A DNA stretch of 64,000 nt from Thermosulfurimonas sp. F29 (GCF_019688735.1 NZ_JAIFYA010000003.1:124001-188000), one strand, 5' to 3'. Positions 20,875 to 31,380 are shown, numbered from the stretch's first letter. Made by a program: numbers and translations. The notes: a model not told the origin generated them from the sequence alone.

Positions 20875-20885
20875 CTTCCCTCACC

Positions 20886-21311
20886 TCAATCCACGATCTC
20901 TATCCCCATACTCTTGGCCGTACCCTCGATCATCCGCATCGCGGCCTCAAGACTCGCCGCGTTGAGGTCCTTCATCTTCATCCTGGCGATCTCCTCCACC
21001 TGCTTCCGGGTCACCCGCCCTACGATCTCCTTCTTCGTGGCGTGCGCTCCCTTCTCAATCCCCGCCGCCTTCTTGAGCAACACCGAGGCCGGCGGCGTCT
21101 TCAACTCGAAGGTGAAGGAACGGTCCGCATAAACCGTGATCACCGCCGGGATGATCATCCCCTCCTGGCCCTTGGTCTTGGCGTTAAAGGCCTTGCAGAA
21201 CTCCATGATGTTCACGCCGTACTGACCCAGGGCCGGCCCCACCGGCGGCGCCGGATTGGCCTGTCCGGCCGGAAGCTGAAGCTTTATAACCCCTATGACC
21301 TTCTTAGCCAT
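20886..21311 (-). CDS. rplK: Ribosomal protein L11
   Basis: A 141-residue protein of the GTPase-associated centre. [29 protein letters not shown] is the proline-rich N-terminal domain, and the C-terminal rRNA-binding part ends [18 protein letters not shown]. It follows nusG by 11 bases. Confidence 0.98.
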   Translation of the reverse strand: MAKKVIGVIKLQLPAGQANPAPPVGPALGQYGVNIMEFCKAFNAKTKGQEGMIIPAVITVYADRSFTFELKTPPASVLLKKAAGIEKGAHATKKEIVGRVTRKQVEEIARMKMKDLNAASLEAAMRMIEGTAKSMGIEIVD

Positions 21312-21322
21312 GGCTCACCCCT

Positions 21323-21847
21323 CTAAATCTTCTGCACCTGCGCAAATTCGATCTCCACCGGCGTCTCCCGCCCGAAAATGCTCACCAGCACCCTAACCTT
21401 CCCCTTGTCCGGTTTCACCTCGTCCACCACACCTATGAAATTGGCAAACGGCCCCTCGGTAATCCGCACCCGGTCTCCGGGCATGAACTGATACCTGGGC
21501 TTCGGCTTGATCTCCTCAACCGTAATCTGTTCAAGGAGCTTCCGGGCCTCCTCCTCGGAAAGAGGCCGGGGTTTTCCGTCGCCCATAATCCCTACCACAC
21601 CTTCCACGTTTCGCAAGACCTCGAAAATTCCCTCCGCCTCCTCGGCCAGACGCACCAGGATGTAGCCCGAATAAAACCTCCGGGAAACATGCTTCTCCGG
21701 ACTGAAAACCACCTCGATGATCTTCTCTGGAGGAACCACCACCTCCTCCAGAACCTCCGCCATACCCGCCCGGGAGAAGGCCTCCCTCAGGGCCTCCCCC
21801 ACCGCCTTCTCCTTTCCCGACCACACATAAACTACATACCAGGGCAT
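21323..21847 (-). CDS. nusG: Transcription termination/antitermination factor NusG
   Basis: A 174-residue factor with an N-terminal NGN domain ([20 protein letters not shown]) that binds RNA polymerase and a C-terminal KOW domain ([23 protein letters not shown]) that contacts Rho or ribosomal protein S10. It follows secE directly. Confidence 0.98.
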   Translation of the reverse strand: MPWYVVYVWSGKEKAVGEALREAFSRAGMAEVLEEVVVPPEKIIEVVFSPEKHVSRRFYSGYILVRLAEEAEGIFEVLRNVEGVVGIMGDGKPRPLSEEEARKLLEQITVEEIKPKPRYQFMPGDRVRITEGPFANFIGVVDEVKPDKGKVRVLVSIFGRETPVEIEFAQVQKI

Positions 21848-21848
21848 C

Positions 21849-22124
21849 TCAATACACCAGCCATTGGACTATTTTGGAGAGCAACAGGTCCACCAGACCT
21901 AAGTAAAAGGCAATAAAAAGGGTAAAGGAAAGCACCGCCACGGTGGTGGCCAGCGTCTGCCGGCGATTGGGCCAGGTGATCTTTTTGAACTCGACCCTTA
22001 CCTCTTTGAGAAACTGAACGGCCCGACCGGGAAACCCCTGCTCCCTCAGATCCTTAAGGTAGGCCACCTTCCCCGTAGCCTCTCCCCTCTGAACCTTCCT
22101 CTTCTTTTTGACCGCCTTGGCCAT
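21849..22124 (-). CDS. secE: Preprotein translocase subunit SecE
   Basis: A 91-residue single-span subunit of SecYEG. A basic N-terminal tail is followed by the amphipathic segment FLKEVRVEFKKITWPNRRQTL and one membrane helix (about 62-84). Confidence 0.96.
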   Translation of the reverse strand: MAKAVKKKRKVQRGEATGKVAYLKDLREQGFPGRAVQFLKEVRVEFKKITWPNRRQTLATTVAVLSFTLFIAFYLGLVDLLLSKIVQWLVY

Positions 22125-22149
22125 TCCCCTCTCCCAAAATATGAAAAAA

Positions 22150-22226
22150 TGGCAGGCCAGGGAGGATTCGAACCCCCAACCCCCGGATTTGGAGTCCGGT
22201 GCTCTACCAGTTCGAGCTACTGGCCT
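22150..22226 (-). tRNA. trnW: tRNA-Trp (CCA anticodon)
   Basis: Minus-strand cloverleaf: acceptor AGGCCAG/CTGGCCT, anticodon loop CTCCAAA giving CCA, T-loop TTCGAAT, discriminator G and encoded 3' CCA. It sits between rpmG and secE, the common ancestral position. Confidence 0.97.
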
Positions 22227-22240
22227 GCCTTATCGTTATT

Positions 22241-22414
22241 TTACTTCCCCTTGACCTCCCTGTGGAGGGTGTGCTTCCGATCCCAGGGACAGTACTTCCG
22301 CAACTCCAGCCGATCCGGCGTGTTCCGCCTGTTCTTGGTGGTGGTGTAATTCCTGCGCTTGCACTCCGTGCACTGCAGATGAATGATAACCCGCGCGTCT
22401 CCCTTCTTGGCCAT
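22241..22414 (-). CDS. rpmG: Ribosomal protein L33
   Basis: A 57-residue protein starting [19 protein letters not shown] behind GAGGAG. It keeps the first CxxC pair, but the second is reduced to one cysteine (KYCPWDRKH), so the usual four-cysteine zinc site has only three thiols, with Asp in the fourth place. I recall the same CPWD form in Desulfovibrio-like L33. It is placed between tuf and tRNA-Trp. Confidence 0.95.
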   Translation of the reverse strand: MAKKGDARVIIHLQCTECKRRNYTTTKNRRNTPDRLELRKYCPWDRKHTLHREVKGK

Positions 22415-22430
22415 CGCTCCTCACCCCTCA

Positions 22431-23630
<1,200 letters not shown>

Positions 23631-23662
23631 CTCTTACCTCCCTCTTTGTGATGAAACCTCTC

Positions 23663-23738
<76 letters not shown>

Positions 23739-23755
23739 TCCTCCGTTTCCCCAAG

Positions 23756-23828
23756 AGCGGGAGACGGGACTCGAACCCGCAACCCTCAGCTTGGAAGGCT
23801 GATGCTCTGCCAATTGAGCTACTCCCGC
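23756..23828 (-). tRNA. trnG: tRNA-Gly (TCC anticodon)
   Basis: Acceptor GCGGGAG/CTCCCGC, anticodon loop CTTCCAA with stem TCAGC/GCTGA, T-loop TTCGAGT, discriminator T. No CCA is encoded, unlike the three other tRNAs on this strand, so CCA addition is needed. Confidence 0.95.
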
Positions 23829-23847
23829 CCCATAACTTCCCGCAAAG

Positions 23848-23932
23848 TGGTGGAGGGGGGAGGATTCGAACCTCCGAAGGCTGAGCCATCGGGTTTACAG
23901 CCCGACCCCTTTGACCGCTCGGGAACCCCTCC
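23848..23932 (-). tRNA. trnY: tRNA-Tyr (GTA anticodon)
   Basis: Class II tRNA of 85 bases with a long variable arm. Acceptor GGAGGGG/CCCCTCC, anticodon loop CTGTAAA giving GTA, discriminator A, encoded CCA. First gene of the tRNA-tuf operon. Confidence 0.96.
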
Positions 23933-23935
23933 ATC

Positions 23936-23966
23936 AAAAAAGCAGGTCTGATTCCTCAGACCTGCT
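23936..23966 (-). terminator. Intrinsic terminator after qmoC, overlapping the tRNA-tuf transcript start
   Basis: Stem AGCAGGTCTGA / TCAGACCTGCT with a four-base loop and a run of six Ts on the minus strand. It should end the sat-apr-qmo transcript. It lies after, not before, the consensus promoter at 23972-23999. Confidence 0.85.
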
Positions 23967-23971
23967 TTGCA

Positions 23972-23999
23972 ATTATAACCAAAACGCCATCTGTGTCAA
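23972..23999 (-). promoter_or_regulatory. Consensus sigma70 promoter of the tRNA-tuf operon
   Basis: TTGACA, 16-base spacer, TATAAT: both boxes are perfect. It begins 7 bases after the qmoC stop. The expected start near 23965 is the first base or so of the terminator stem. Confidence 0.8.
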
Positions 24000-24005
24000 G
24001 AAGAA

Positions 24006-25289
24006 TCAGGCTGCTTGAGACTCTTCTCCGGCCTCGGTCTCCTCTACGGAGACCTCTTCAGCCGGAGCCGCAGAACCCCCTTCCGCGGCAGCAGCCCTTA
24101 CAGTTTCAAGAGCTGCCATCTTGGCCCGGACATCCCGGCTATAAAGGTCAAATACATAGGCCGTGGTCCGGTAAACCAGGTGCGCGAACTTGGAATAGGG
24201 TACGCTCAGAAAGAGCAGAAATACCGCCGAAAGATGGGAAATGTAGAAGGCGGGATACAGAACATTCCCGGCAATCCTGAAGACCTCCGTAAGAATCCCC
24301 GTTAACCCCACCGCAAGAATCAGGTAAATCAGGAACCAGTCCTGATAGGAACTGGAAAGCTTACCCTCCCCCGCGGCCCTGTTCCGATTCACTATGATGG
24401 CTATCACCCCGTACACCAGTAATACAGCCCCGATGTTGGCCAGAATCTTTACGGGATTATAAAGGGGCCAGGGGGTGTGGAAACCGAACACATCCGCCGC
24501 TATAAATACCACCGCCGTAACGAAGGCCAGAATTATAAACGACCAGAGCAGCATCCGGTGCCCGTTGGCCCGCCACCGGTTGGCCCCGCACTCCAGAAAC
24601 CGGCTGTGCGCAAGAATTTCCCGAATGGCCGGCACCAGATATGTGCTCACAAGGGCCCACAGTCCCATTCGATAGGCCGCGGGTATGCCGGCTCCGGCCA
24701 TCATCCCGTTCCACAAACGGTTAACCCCGATACCCACCATAATCACCACAAAGGCCGCAAGAGGTAAAAATATCGCGTCCACCGCCATCACTTTCGGGGT
24801 CAACTTGAGAAACAGAATCTCCACCTCCTCCTTACCCACACTGGGGATCAAACTCCAGTGAGGAAATCCGGGCTCCACCCCTCCGGCGAAGACCATGAGC
24901 GCCAGCACCACCACACTCACCGCCATCAGAATCAGGATGGGAAGCCCCCAGGGCTTGTTGTAAAAGGTCCACAGAAACTTGAATTCGCTGAGCTCCCGCA
25001 CGGCCATGTTCCGGAGCGCCCCCAGCACATCCCCCGGCCGGGCCCCCCGGGGACAGTACTGCGTACAGTCCCCACACTGATGACACAACCACAGCGCCGG
25101 ATCCGACAACAGCTTCTCCTTGAACCCCCACTGCCCCAGAAGCATCTGCTTCCGGGGAAAGGGCACCTCCTCGGTGGCCAGCGGACACACCGAGGCACAG
25201 GTGGCACACTGATAGCACTTCTTGACCGTATCCCCTCCGGCAGCCTGAATCTCCCTTACCGTTCTTACATCGGGCTCTATACGGGCCAT
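24006..25289 (-). CDS. qmoC: Quinone-interacting oxidoreductase subunit QmoC
   Basis: A 427-residue membrane subunit that links the APS reductase side to menaquinone. N-terminal HdrC-like half with two [4Fe-4S] motifs (CYQCATCASVC and CHQCGDCTQYC), then a HdrE/NarI-like half with about six membrane helices and histidines suited to b-type hemes. The last ~30 residues are an Ala/Glu-rich tail that looks dispensable. It is 11 bases from qmoB. Confidence 0.96.
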   Translation of the reverse strand: MARIEPDVRTVREIQAAGGDTVKKCYQCATCASVCPLATEEVPFPRKQMLLGQWGFKEKLLSDPALWLCHQCGDCTQYCPRGARPGDVLGALRNMAVRELSEFKFLWTFYNKPWGLPILILMAVSVVVLALMVFAGGVEPGFPHWSLIPSVGKEEVEILFLKLTPKVMAVDAIFLPLAAFVVIMVGIGVNRLWNGMMAGAGIPAAYRMGLWALVSTYLVPAIREILAHSRFLECGANRWRANGHRMLLWSFIILAFVTAVVFIAADVFGFHTPWPLYNPVKILANIGAVLLVYGVIAIIVNRNRAAGEGKLSSSYQDWFLIYLILAVGLTGILTEVFRIAGNVLYPAFYISHLSAVFLLFLSVPYSKFAHLVYRTTAYVFDLYSRDVRAKMAALETVRAAAAEGGSAAPAEEVSVEETEAGEESQAA

Positions 25290-25300
25290 ACCTTACCTCC

Positions 25301-27499
25301 TTACCATCCCTTAAAGGGGCTTTCTCCGTATTCCTGCAGAAATTCCACAAACTTGTTCATGATCTGAGGCAGCTTCTCCACCTCGTCTATGGCCACGATT
25401 TCCAGCGTCACCCGCTCGGTCTCGAGAGCCAGCTGCTGGAGGGTCTCGGCCACATTCTCCATCCGCCGGTTGGCCAGCTCACTTCCCTTGATGAAGTGGC
25501 ACTGGTAGTTCTCCCCGAACTTACAACCCAGAAGCAGCACTCCGTCAAAGCCCTTGCTCATGGCGTCCTTCACGAAGGACACATTCACCGCCCCAAGGCA
25601 CCGCACCGGGATTACCCGGAAGGCCACCGGAAGGTTAAGCCGCCGGTAAGCCGCCATGTCCAGAGCCGGATAGGCGTCGTTCTCGCACACCAGAGCCAGC
25701 ACCCGGTAGAGTCCGTAATCCGGCTCGGGCATCTCGCAGGCCTTGATCATCTGCGTCACCATGTCGATGCTGTAGTCCTTGAAGTTGATGATCCGCTGCG
25801 GACAGGCCCCGAAACAGGTCCCGCAACGCCGGCAACGGGTGGGATTGGGCATGGGCGTGCCGTCCTCGGTCTCGTCCAGGGCCCCGAAGGGGCACTCCTC
25901 CGTACACCGCTTACACTGGGTGCACATCTTGAGGTCCCACTCCGGATAGGCGAAGTCCCAGGTCCGCGGATGCACCGCGTGCCCCATCTCTATGGCCTTG
26001 AGACACTGAAGGGCCTTGAGCGCCGCCCCGGCGGCGTCCTCCATGGCCTGAAAGACGGTCATGGGCTGATGCACCGCTCCGGCGGCGTAGATTCCCGTGC
26101 GCCGGGTCTCGTAAGGGAAGCAAATGTAATTGGAGTCCGCAAAACCGTAAAAGAGTTCAAGCTCCGGAAAACCGTGCCCCTGCCGGTACTCCAGAGGAAT
26201 GATGGGATCCTCCGCCGTGGCCGGCACCATCCCCGTAGCCAGCACCACCATGTCCACCGGAATCTCTATCTCCTCCCCGAAAAGGGTCTGGTCCACCTTC
26301 ACCACCAGCCGCCCGTCCTCCTCCCGGATCTCCTTGACCTCACCCTTGGTAAGGAAGACCCCCGGATCGTCCTGCATGGCCCGATAGAAGTCCTCGTAAG
26401 CCCCTACCGTCCGCATGTCCTTATAAATGATGTAGGCCTTGGCCTCGGGATCGGCCTCCCGCACATACCTGGCCTGCTTGAGGGAGACCAGACAACACAC
26501 CGAAGAGCAGTAGGGAAGATGATTCTCGTCCCGCTGACCGGCACACTGCACGAAGAGCACGCTCTTTACCGGCTCCCCGCTGGACTTGCGCTTGAGCTCC
26601 CCCTTCGCACACATCTCCTCGAATTCCACATTGGTCACCACATCCGCAAACTTTCCGTAGCCCAGGTCCTCAAGCTTGGAGGCGTCGTACGGCTTCCATC
26701 CCGCCGCCACCACTATGGCTCCCACCTTAACCTCTTCCTCGCCACCGGCCTTCTTTATGGTCACCGTAAAGAGCCCCGGAGCCCCCTTGATGCTGGTTAC
26801 CTGGGCCCCGGTGTAAACGGTAATATTTTCGTTCCCCTGCACCTCGGAAATGAGCTTTCCGGTTACGGGCTCGGAGATTCCGTCAAAGGGAGGCTCGGCC
26901 TTCACCTGGGCCTTCATCCTGGCCACGAATCCACCGAGCTCCTTTTCCTTCTCCACGATGATGGCCGGATGCCCCGCCCTGGCCACCTCGAGAGCCGCGG
27001 TCATCCCCGCCACACCGCCTCCGATCACGAGAACCGTCTTCGAAATCTCCTCCTCGGGCTTGTAAGGCTCGGGATGCTTGTAGCTCTGGAGCTTGGCCAC
27101 CCCCATCCGCACATAGTCCTTGGCCAGGGCCATGAGCTCGTCCTTGAAGGTGACCCCCTCGGCCACCTCCTTGCTGTCATCCACCGATTCCTCACCCTCC
27201 CCGGGAACCGGAAAACGACTCCAGACCACCCCCTCCCGCAGGTTCACCCGCTCCACCGCCACCTTGCCGAAGTTAAAGACATCGTAATTCACCCGCGGGG
27301 AACACGCGCAGATGGCCACCGCCTCGAGCCCCTCGTTCTTGATGGTCTCGTTTATGAACTGGCAGCCCTCCTTGCTACACAGAAACTCCCGGGAGGCCGC
27401 AAACTGCGCCCCCTGATCCTGGGCCGCCGCTTCCAGCTCAGAGACCTCCAGCCTCTCCCCGATATTACAAGAGGTGCAGATAAAGACTCCTATCTTCAT
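25301..27499 (-). CDS. qmoB: Quinone-interacting oxidoreductase subunit QmoB (HdrA-like with MvhD domain)
   Basis: A 732-residue flavin/Fe-S protein. An FAD-binding GGGVAGMTAALEVA lies near residue 160-173, two ferredoxin clusters follow (CTQCKRCTEEC and CRRCGTCFGAC), and the C-terminal ~130 residues resemble MvhD, the delta subunit that passes electrons in methyl-viologen hydrogenases (VRCLGAVNVSFV, LLLGCKFGENYQCHF). It is cytoplasmic and works with QmoA and QmoC. Gene spacing to qmoA is 4 bases. Confidence 0.96.
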   Translation of the reverse strand: MKIGVFICTSCNIGERLEVSELEAAAQDQGAQFAASREFLCSKEGCQFINETIKNEGLEAVAICACSPRVNYDVFNFGKVAVERVNLREGVVWSRFPVPGEGEESVDDSKEVAEGVTFKDELMALAKDYVRMGVAKLQSYKHPEPYKPEEEISKTVLVIGGGVAGMTAALEVARAGHPAIIVEKEKELGGFVARMKAQVKAEPPFDGISEPVTGKLISEVQGNENITVYTGAQVTSIKGAPGLFTVTIKKAGGEEEVKVGAIVVAAGWKPYDASKLEDLGYGKFADVVTNVEFEEMCAKGELKRKSSGEPVKSVLFVQCAGQRDENHLPYCSSVCCLVSLKQARYVREADPEAKAYIIYKDMRTVGAYEDFYRAMQDDPGVFLTKGEVKEIREEDGRLVVKVDQTLFGEEIEIPVDMVVLATGMVPATAEDPIIPLEYRQGHGFPELELFYGFADSNYICFPYETRRTGIYAAGAVHQPMTVFQAMEDAAGAALKALQCLKAIEMGHAVHPRTWDFAYPEWDLKMCTQCKRCTEECPFGALDETEDGTPMPNPTRCRRCGTCFGACPQRIINFKDYSIDMVTQMIKACEMPEPDYGLYRVLALVCENDAYPALDMAAYRRLNLPVAFRVIPVRCLGAVNVSFVKDAMSKGFDGVLLLGCKFGENYQCHFIKGSELANRRMENVAETLQQLALETERVTLEIVAIDEVEKLPQIMNKFVEFLQEYGESPFKGW

Positions 27500-27503
27500 G
27501 GAA

Positions 27504-28748
27504 TTACCCCCTTACAATGGTCTGTATGGCTTTTAGGGCCGCGGCCGTAGCCGTCTCGTTGGAGGTCATCACATCGAGCGGAAGACGCGCACAGCCGCAG
27601 GCATACATCCCCTCGGAAATCCGGACGAATCCGTTCTCGTCCACCGAAACCCCCGCCGGAACCTCCCCTTCCGCCAGCGAGGGCTGCATCCCCACCGCCA
27701 GCACCACCATGTTCACCCGCTGACTCACCTTCTTGCCGGAAAGGGTGTCCTCCGCGGTCACGATGAGGTCCTTGGTCTCGGGATCCTCCTCGATCTTGGC
27801 CACCTTGCCCTTGATGAAGTTGATCCGCGCCTCCTCCTGCGCCCGACGCAGGAACTTCTCGTAACGCCCGGGAGTCCGTATGTCAATGTAAAAGATAAAA
27901 ATCTCCGTATCCTTGTCCTGCTCGGCCAGGTAAAGACTCTGCTTGAGGGAGGCCAGACAGCAAATGTAAGAACAGTAGGGCAGATGATTCTCGTCCCGCG
28001 ACCCGGCACACTGAACGAAGGCCACTGTCTTGGGCGCCGTCTGGTCTGAAGGCCGAAGGATCTTTCCCCCGGTGGGCCCGGTGGGCGAGGCCAGACGCTC
28101 CATCTGCATGTTGGTGATCACATTGGCGAAACGCCCGTAACCCAGGTTGTCGAGCTTCCGGGCGTCGTAAGGCTTCCACCCCGTGGCCCAGATGATGGCC
28201 CCTACCTCAAGCTCCACCGTCTGGGGCTGCATGTTCGGATCGATGGCGTCGTACTTGCAGGCCGCCATGATCCGGTCAAGATCCCCCTCGGCAAGAGCCG
28301 ACTTGTCCAGCACATACCGCAGGGGAAAGGCCATGGGATGGGGAAGATAAATGGCCTTGGTCCTGGAAAGACCGAAGTCAAAGGTGTTCTCCCGCTCCCC
28401 CTGACAGACCTTCTCGCACTCCCCACAGGCCGTGCAATTCTCGTTCACATACCGGGGAGCGATCTCCACCGTTACCCGGTAGTTGCCCGGACCGCCGGAG
28501 ACGCTCTTCACCGTGGCCAGGGTGTAAACCGTGATCCGGGGATTGGTCTTGATGCGCCGGTAGTTCATCTCCAGACCGCAGGTGGGCGGACAGAGCTTGG
28601 GAAAATAGTACCGCAGCTGCGCCACCCGGCCTCCCAGCGAGGGCTCCCTCTCCACCAGATAGACATCGTATTCCATTTCGGCCGCCTCCACGGCCGCCGT
28701 GATACCGCTTATCCCTCCGCCTACCACCAGTATTTTATCATTAGCCAT
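27504..28748 (-). CDS. qmoA: Quinone-interacting oxidoreductase subunit QmoA (HdrA-like)
   Basis: A 414-residue FAD/Fe-S protein. The N-terminal Rossmann motif VVGGGISGITAAVEA, CPPTCGLEMNYRRIKTNP and the Cys-rich CTACGECEKVC (about residue 120) fit QmoA of sulfate reducers. It is thought to bind AprBA. The gene is preceded by a terminator-like hairpin behind aprA and a second, nested hairpin in its own leader. Confidence 0.96.
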   Translation of the reverse strand: MANDKILVVGGGISGITAAVEAAEMEYDVYLVEREPSLGGRVAQLRYYFPKLCPPTCGLEMNYRRIKTNPRITVYTLATVKSVSGGPGNYRVTVEIAPRYVNENCTACGECEKVCQGERENTFDFGLSRTKAIYLPHPMAFPLRYVLDKSALAEGDLDRIMAACKYDAIDPNMQPQTVELEVGAIIWATGWKPYDARKLDNLGYGRFANVITNMQMERLASPTGPTGGKILRPSDQTAPKTVAFVQCAGSRDENHLPYCSYICCLASLKQSLYLAEQDKDTEIFIFYIDIRTPGRYEKFLRRAQEEARINFIKGKVAKIEEDPETKDLIVTAEDTLSGKKVSQRVNMVVLAVGMQPSLAEGEVPAGVSVDENGFVRISEGMYACGCARLPLDVMTSNETATAAALKAIQTIVRG

Positions 28749-28777
28749 AACCGCCTCCTCCAGGTTTTATAAAAACC

Positions 28778-28825
28778 CTTGGCTTGCACCGGAAGCCCGC
28801 AACCGGCTTCCCGCCCAAACCAAGG
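28778..28825 (-). promoter_or_regulatory. Nested hairpin in the qmoA leader
   Basis: Outer arms CCTTGG/CCAAGG enclose an inner stem GGAAGCC/GGCTTCC with a six-base loop, about 30-77 bases before the qmoA start. No consensus promoter is visible between it and the upstream terminator, so it may protect a processed mRNA end. Confidence 0.45.
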
Positions 28826-28829
28826 AAGC

Positions 28830-28857
28830 AAAAAAGAGGGGGCCTTACGGCCCCCTC
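28830..28857 (-). terminator. Intrinsic terminator between aprA and qmoA
   Basis: Nine-base-pair GC stem GAGGGGGCC / GGCCCCCTC, loop GTAA, then six Ts on the minus strand. It begins 20 bases after aprA ends and would lower or stop read-through to qmoABC. Confidence 0.8.
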
Positions 28858-28876
28858 GAGGTTCGCCCGAAGGCCC

Positions 28877-30877
28877 TTACGGTCCCAGCGGATCGGGGAT
28901 GATCTGGATGTAGGGGAACTTCTCCATCTTCCACTCGCCGGTCTCGGGATCCACGCTGGAGAGGGTGAAGCACCGCCAGTTCTGATCGTCAAGATTGGGG
29001 AAGTCGGCCCGGTAGTAGTATCCGGGATAACGGGTCTCCTCACGGAAGAGGATGTGCCGCAGATGCGCCTCCGCCGTCCACACGCGGTGGATATTCTCCC
29101 AGGCCCGCATGAGCTCGTGAAGATCCCGCGCCGCGGCCTTCTGCATGTCCTCCTTGAGCATGGTGAGCAGCTCAAGCCCGGTCTCGAGCATCACCTTGTT
29201 GGTCTGATAGTAGGTGGAGGTTCCGGCCACATACTCGTCCATGATCTTCATGAGACGGTTCTGGATCTGCCGCGGCAGGAGGTAGTTGGGGTTGATCTCG
29301 TAGACCGTGGTGGCGTTCTTGAACTCCTGGAAGCGATACCACGGCCCGTAGATCTCCTTCTTGTAATCCTCGGCCGAACGCTTCGGGGTGGGCTTGAAGT
29401 CCTTGTGATCCAGGCAGAACTTCACCATGGCCTTGGCCGCAATCCGCCCCTCCACATGGGACCCGGAGGAGAACTTGTGTCCGCAGGCCCCCACGGTGTC
29501 GCCGGCACAGAACATCCCCTTCACGGTGGTCATCCGGTTGTAAAGCCCGATCTCCTTCCAGGGCGCCTTGTACTCCTCGGGCACCCAGTCCTCGTCCGGA
29601 CCGCAGCACCAGGCCCCGGCGCAACCGGCGTGAGACCCCAGGAAGTAGGGCTCGGTGGGCATAATCTCGGAGGGCTTCTTCTCGGGCTCGATGTTCAGGC
29701 AGGCCCACAGCCCGGCCTGGGTCACGCACATGTCCAGGAAGTCCTCCCAGGCCTCGGCCTCAAGCTTCTTGAACTCCTTCTTGTCCATCTGCTTCATGGC
29801 CTCCTGAAGGGCCCACTCGGTGTGCATGAAGATGGGCCCGCGACCCTCCTTCATCTCGATGAGCATGGCGTGGTTACGCAGACAGGTACCCACCACGGAG
29901 GCCTCACTGTAGGGCGCGAACTTCTTGAGTTCGTCCTTGTGCTTGGCGATGTAGTCCTCGTCGAAGGCGTTGGTGGCCCGGGCCTTGAAGAGGAGGAACC
30001 AGGCCCCCACCGGTCCGTAGCCGTCCTTGAAGCGGGCGGGCACGAACCGGTTCTCCATGAGAACCAGCTTGGCTCCGCTCATCAGGCACATGGCATAGCC
30101 GGAACCGGGGTTCCACACCGGATACCAGGTCCGGCCCATACCCTCACCCTGGGAACGCGGACGGAAGATGTTCACCGCACCACCGGTGGCGATCAGGGTG
30201 GCGTTGGCCTTGATGATGTAGATCTTGTTCTCACGGACGGAAAAGCCCACGCCGCCGCAGCAGCGGTTGGGCTCGTTGGCGTCCATGAGAGGCCGCACAA
30301 TGAACACCCGCTCAAGGATCACGCCGTTTTCACCCATCTGATCCATGGCGTTCTTGGCCGCCTCGGCCACGATCACCTTGTAGGACTCACCGTTGATCAT
30401 AATCTGCCAGCGTCCGGAGCGCACCGGCTTGGCCCCACCTTTCAGGGTGAGCCCCTTGGCCTTGGCCTCGGCGCCGTCCAGGGTCTTCCCATCCTCGGTC
30501 TTCTTCCAGATGGGAAGACCCCACTCCTCAAAGCAATGCACGGTGTCGTCCACATGACGCCCCACATCGAAGGAGAGATCCTCACGGATGATACCCATCA
30601 GGTCGCAGCGGACCATCCGCACATAGTCGTCCGGCTTGTTCTCACCAATGTAGGTGTTGATGGCCGAAAGACCCATGGCCACCGCACCGGAACGCTCAAG
30701 AGCCGCCTTGTCACACAGGACAATCTTAAGACCGGCCTGCTTGGCCCACCGCACGGCCTCCACGGCCGCCCCGCAGGCGGCCATACCGCCTCCCACGATA
30801 AGAATATCCGTCTCCATCTCTACGATTTCAGGCTCGGCACACTCCAAACCGGGATTATAAGACCAAATCCGACCCAT
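28877..30877 (-). CDS. aprA: Adenylylsulfate (APS) reductase alpha subunit
   Basis: The 666-residue FAD subunit that reduces APS to sulfite and AMP (or works in reverse in sulfur oxidation and disproportionation). VETDILIVGGGMAACGAAVEAVRWAK is the FAD-binding N-terminus; GMGRTWYPVWNPGSGYAMCLMSGAKL and RCCGGVGFSVRENKIYI are conserved around the substrate site. Length fits the bacterial enzyme. It pairs with aprB 38 bases upstream. Reductive versus oxidative direction cannot be told here, but the QmoABC partner supports the reductive/disproportionation type. Confidence 0.98.
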   Translation of the reverse strand: MGRIWSYNPGLECAEPEIVEMETDILIVGGGMAACGAAVEAVRWAKQAGLKIVLCDKAALERSGAVAMGLSAINTYIGENKPDDYVRMVRCDLMGIIREDLSFDVGRHVDDTVHCFEEWGLPIWKKTEDGKTLDGAEAKAKGLTLKGGAKPVRSGRWQIMINGESYKVIVAEAAKNAMDQMGENGVILERVFIVRPLMDANEPNRCCGGVGFSVRENKIYIIKANATLIATGGAVNIFRPRSQGEGMGRTWYPVWNPGSGYAMCLMSGAKLVLMENRFVPARFKDGYGPVGAWFLLFKARATNAFDEDYIAKHKDELKKFAPYSEASVVGTCLRNHAMLIEMKEGRGPIFMHTEWALQEAMKQMDKKEFKKLEAEAWEDFLDMCVTQAGLWACLNIEPEKKPSEIMPTEPYFLGSHAGCAGAWCCGPDEDWVPEEYKAPWKEIGLYNRMTTVKGMFCAGDTVGACGHKFSSGSHVEGRIAAKAMVKFCLDHKDFKPTPKRSAEDYKKEIYGPWYRFQEFKNATTVYEINPNYLLPRQIQNRLMKIMDEYVAGTSTYYQTNKVMLETGLELLTMLKEDMQKAAARDLHELMRAWENIHRVWTAEAHLRHILFREETRYPGYYYRADFPNLDDQNWRCFTLSSVDPETGEWKMEKFPYIQIIPDPLGP

Positions 30878-30915
30878 AATTTCCCCTCCTTTCTAAAATT
30901 TTCTCGTTAACAAAA

Positions 30916-31380
30916 TTACCCGGCAAACTTGATGCACACCGGATTCTCCGGCGTGGCCGGAGTAACCCCGTCAGCAATCTCGGTAAAGAGACGGTTGTCC
31001 GAAAGAGCGCCCAGATCCGGATCCGGCTTGCCCACCGTGGGATCCGCGGAACCCTCGGGCGTGGTCCGAATGGGGAACTTGAAGCGCTTCACCACGCCGT
31101 TACGGAACTTGATGGTCCACATGATGTCCGTGGTGCCCCGCATGGGCTGGCAGGAAGCCCCAAGCGGAGAGAAGTCCGAATAGTGCCGCACGGAGATGGC
31201 CCCCTGCGGGCAGCTCTTCACGCAGCTGTAGCACTCCCAGCACTGATCCGGCTCCTGGTTGTAGGCCTTCATGTTCTCGGTGTCCAGGATCATAAGATCG
31301 TTGGGACAGATGTACATACAAACCGTCCGATCACCACCCTTGCATCCGTCACACTTTTCAGGATTTACATAGCTCGGCAT
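30916..31380 (-). CDS. aprB: Adenylylsulfate (APS) reductase beta subunit
   Basis: A 154-residue electron-transfer subunit with two [4Fe-4S] clusters: CDGCKGGDRTVCMYIC with the insertion typical of AprB, and CWECYSCVKSCPQGAI. The C-terminal tail wraps AprA in known structures. A 167-base AT-rich gap with long A-tracts on the minus strand lies in front; I could not find a convincing promoter there. Confidence 0.98.
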   Translation of the reverse strand: MPSYVNPEKCDGCKGGDRTVCMYICPNDLMILDTENMKAYNQEPDQCWECYSCVKSCPQGAISVRHYSDFSPLGASCQPMRGTTDIMWTIKFRNGVVKRFKFPIRTTPEGSADPTVGKPDPDLGALSDNRLFTEIADGVTPATPENPVCIKFAG

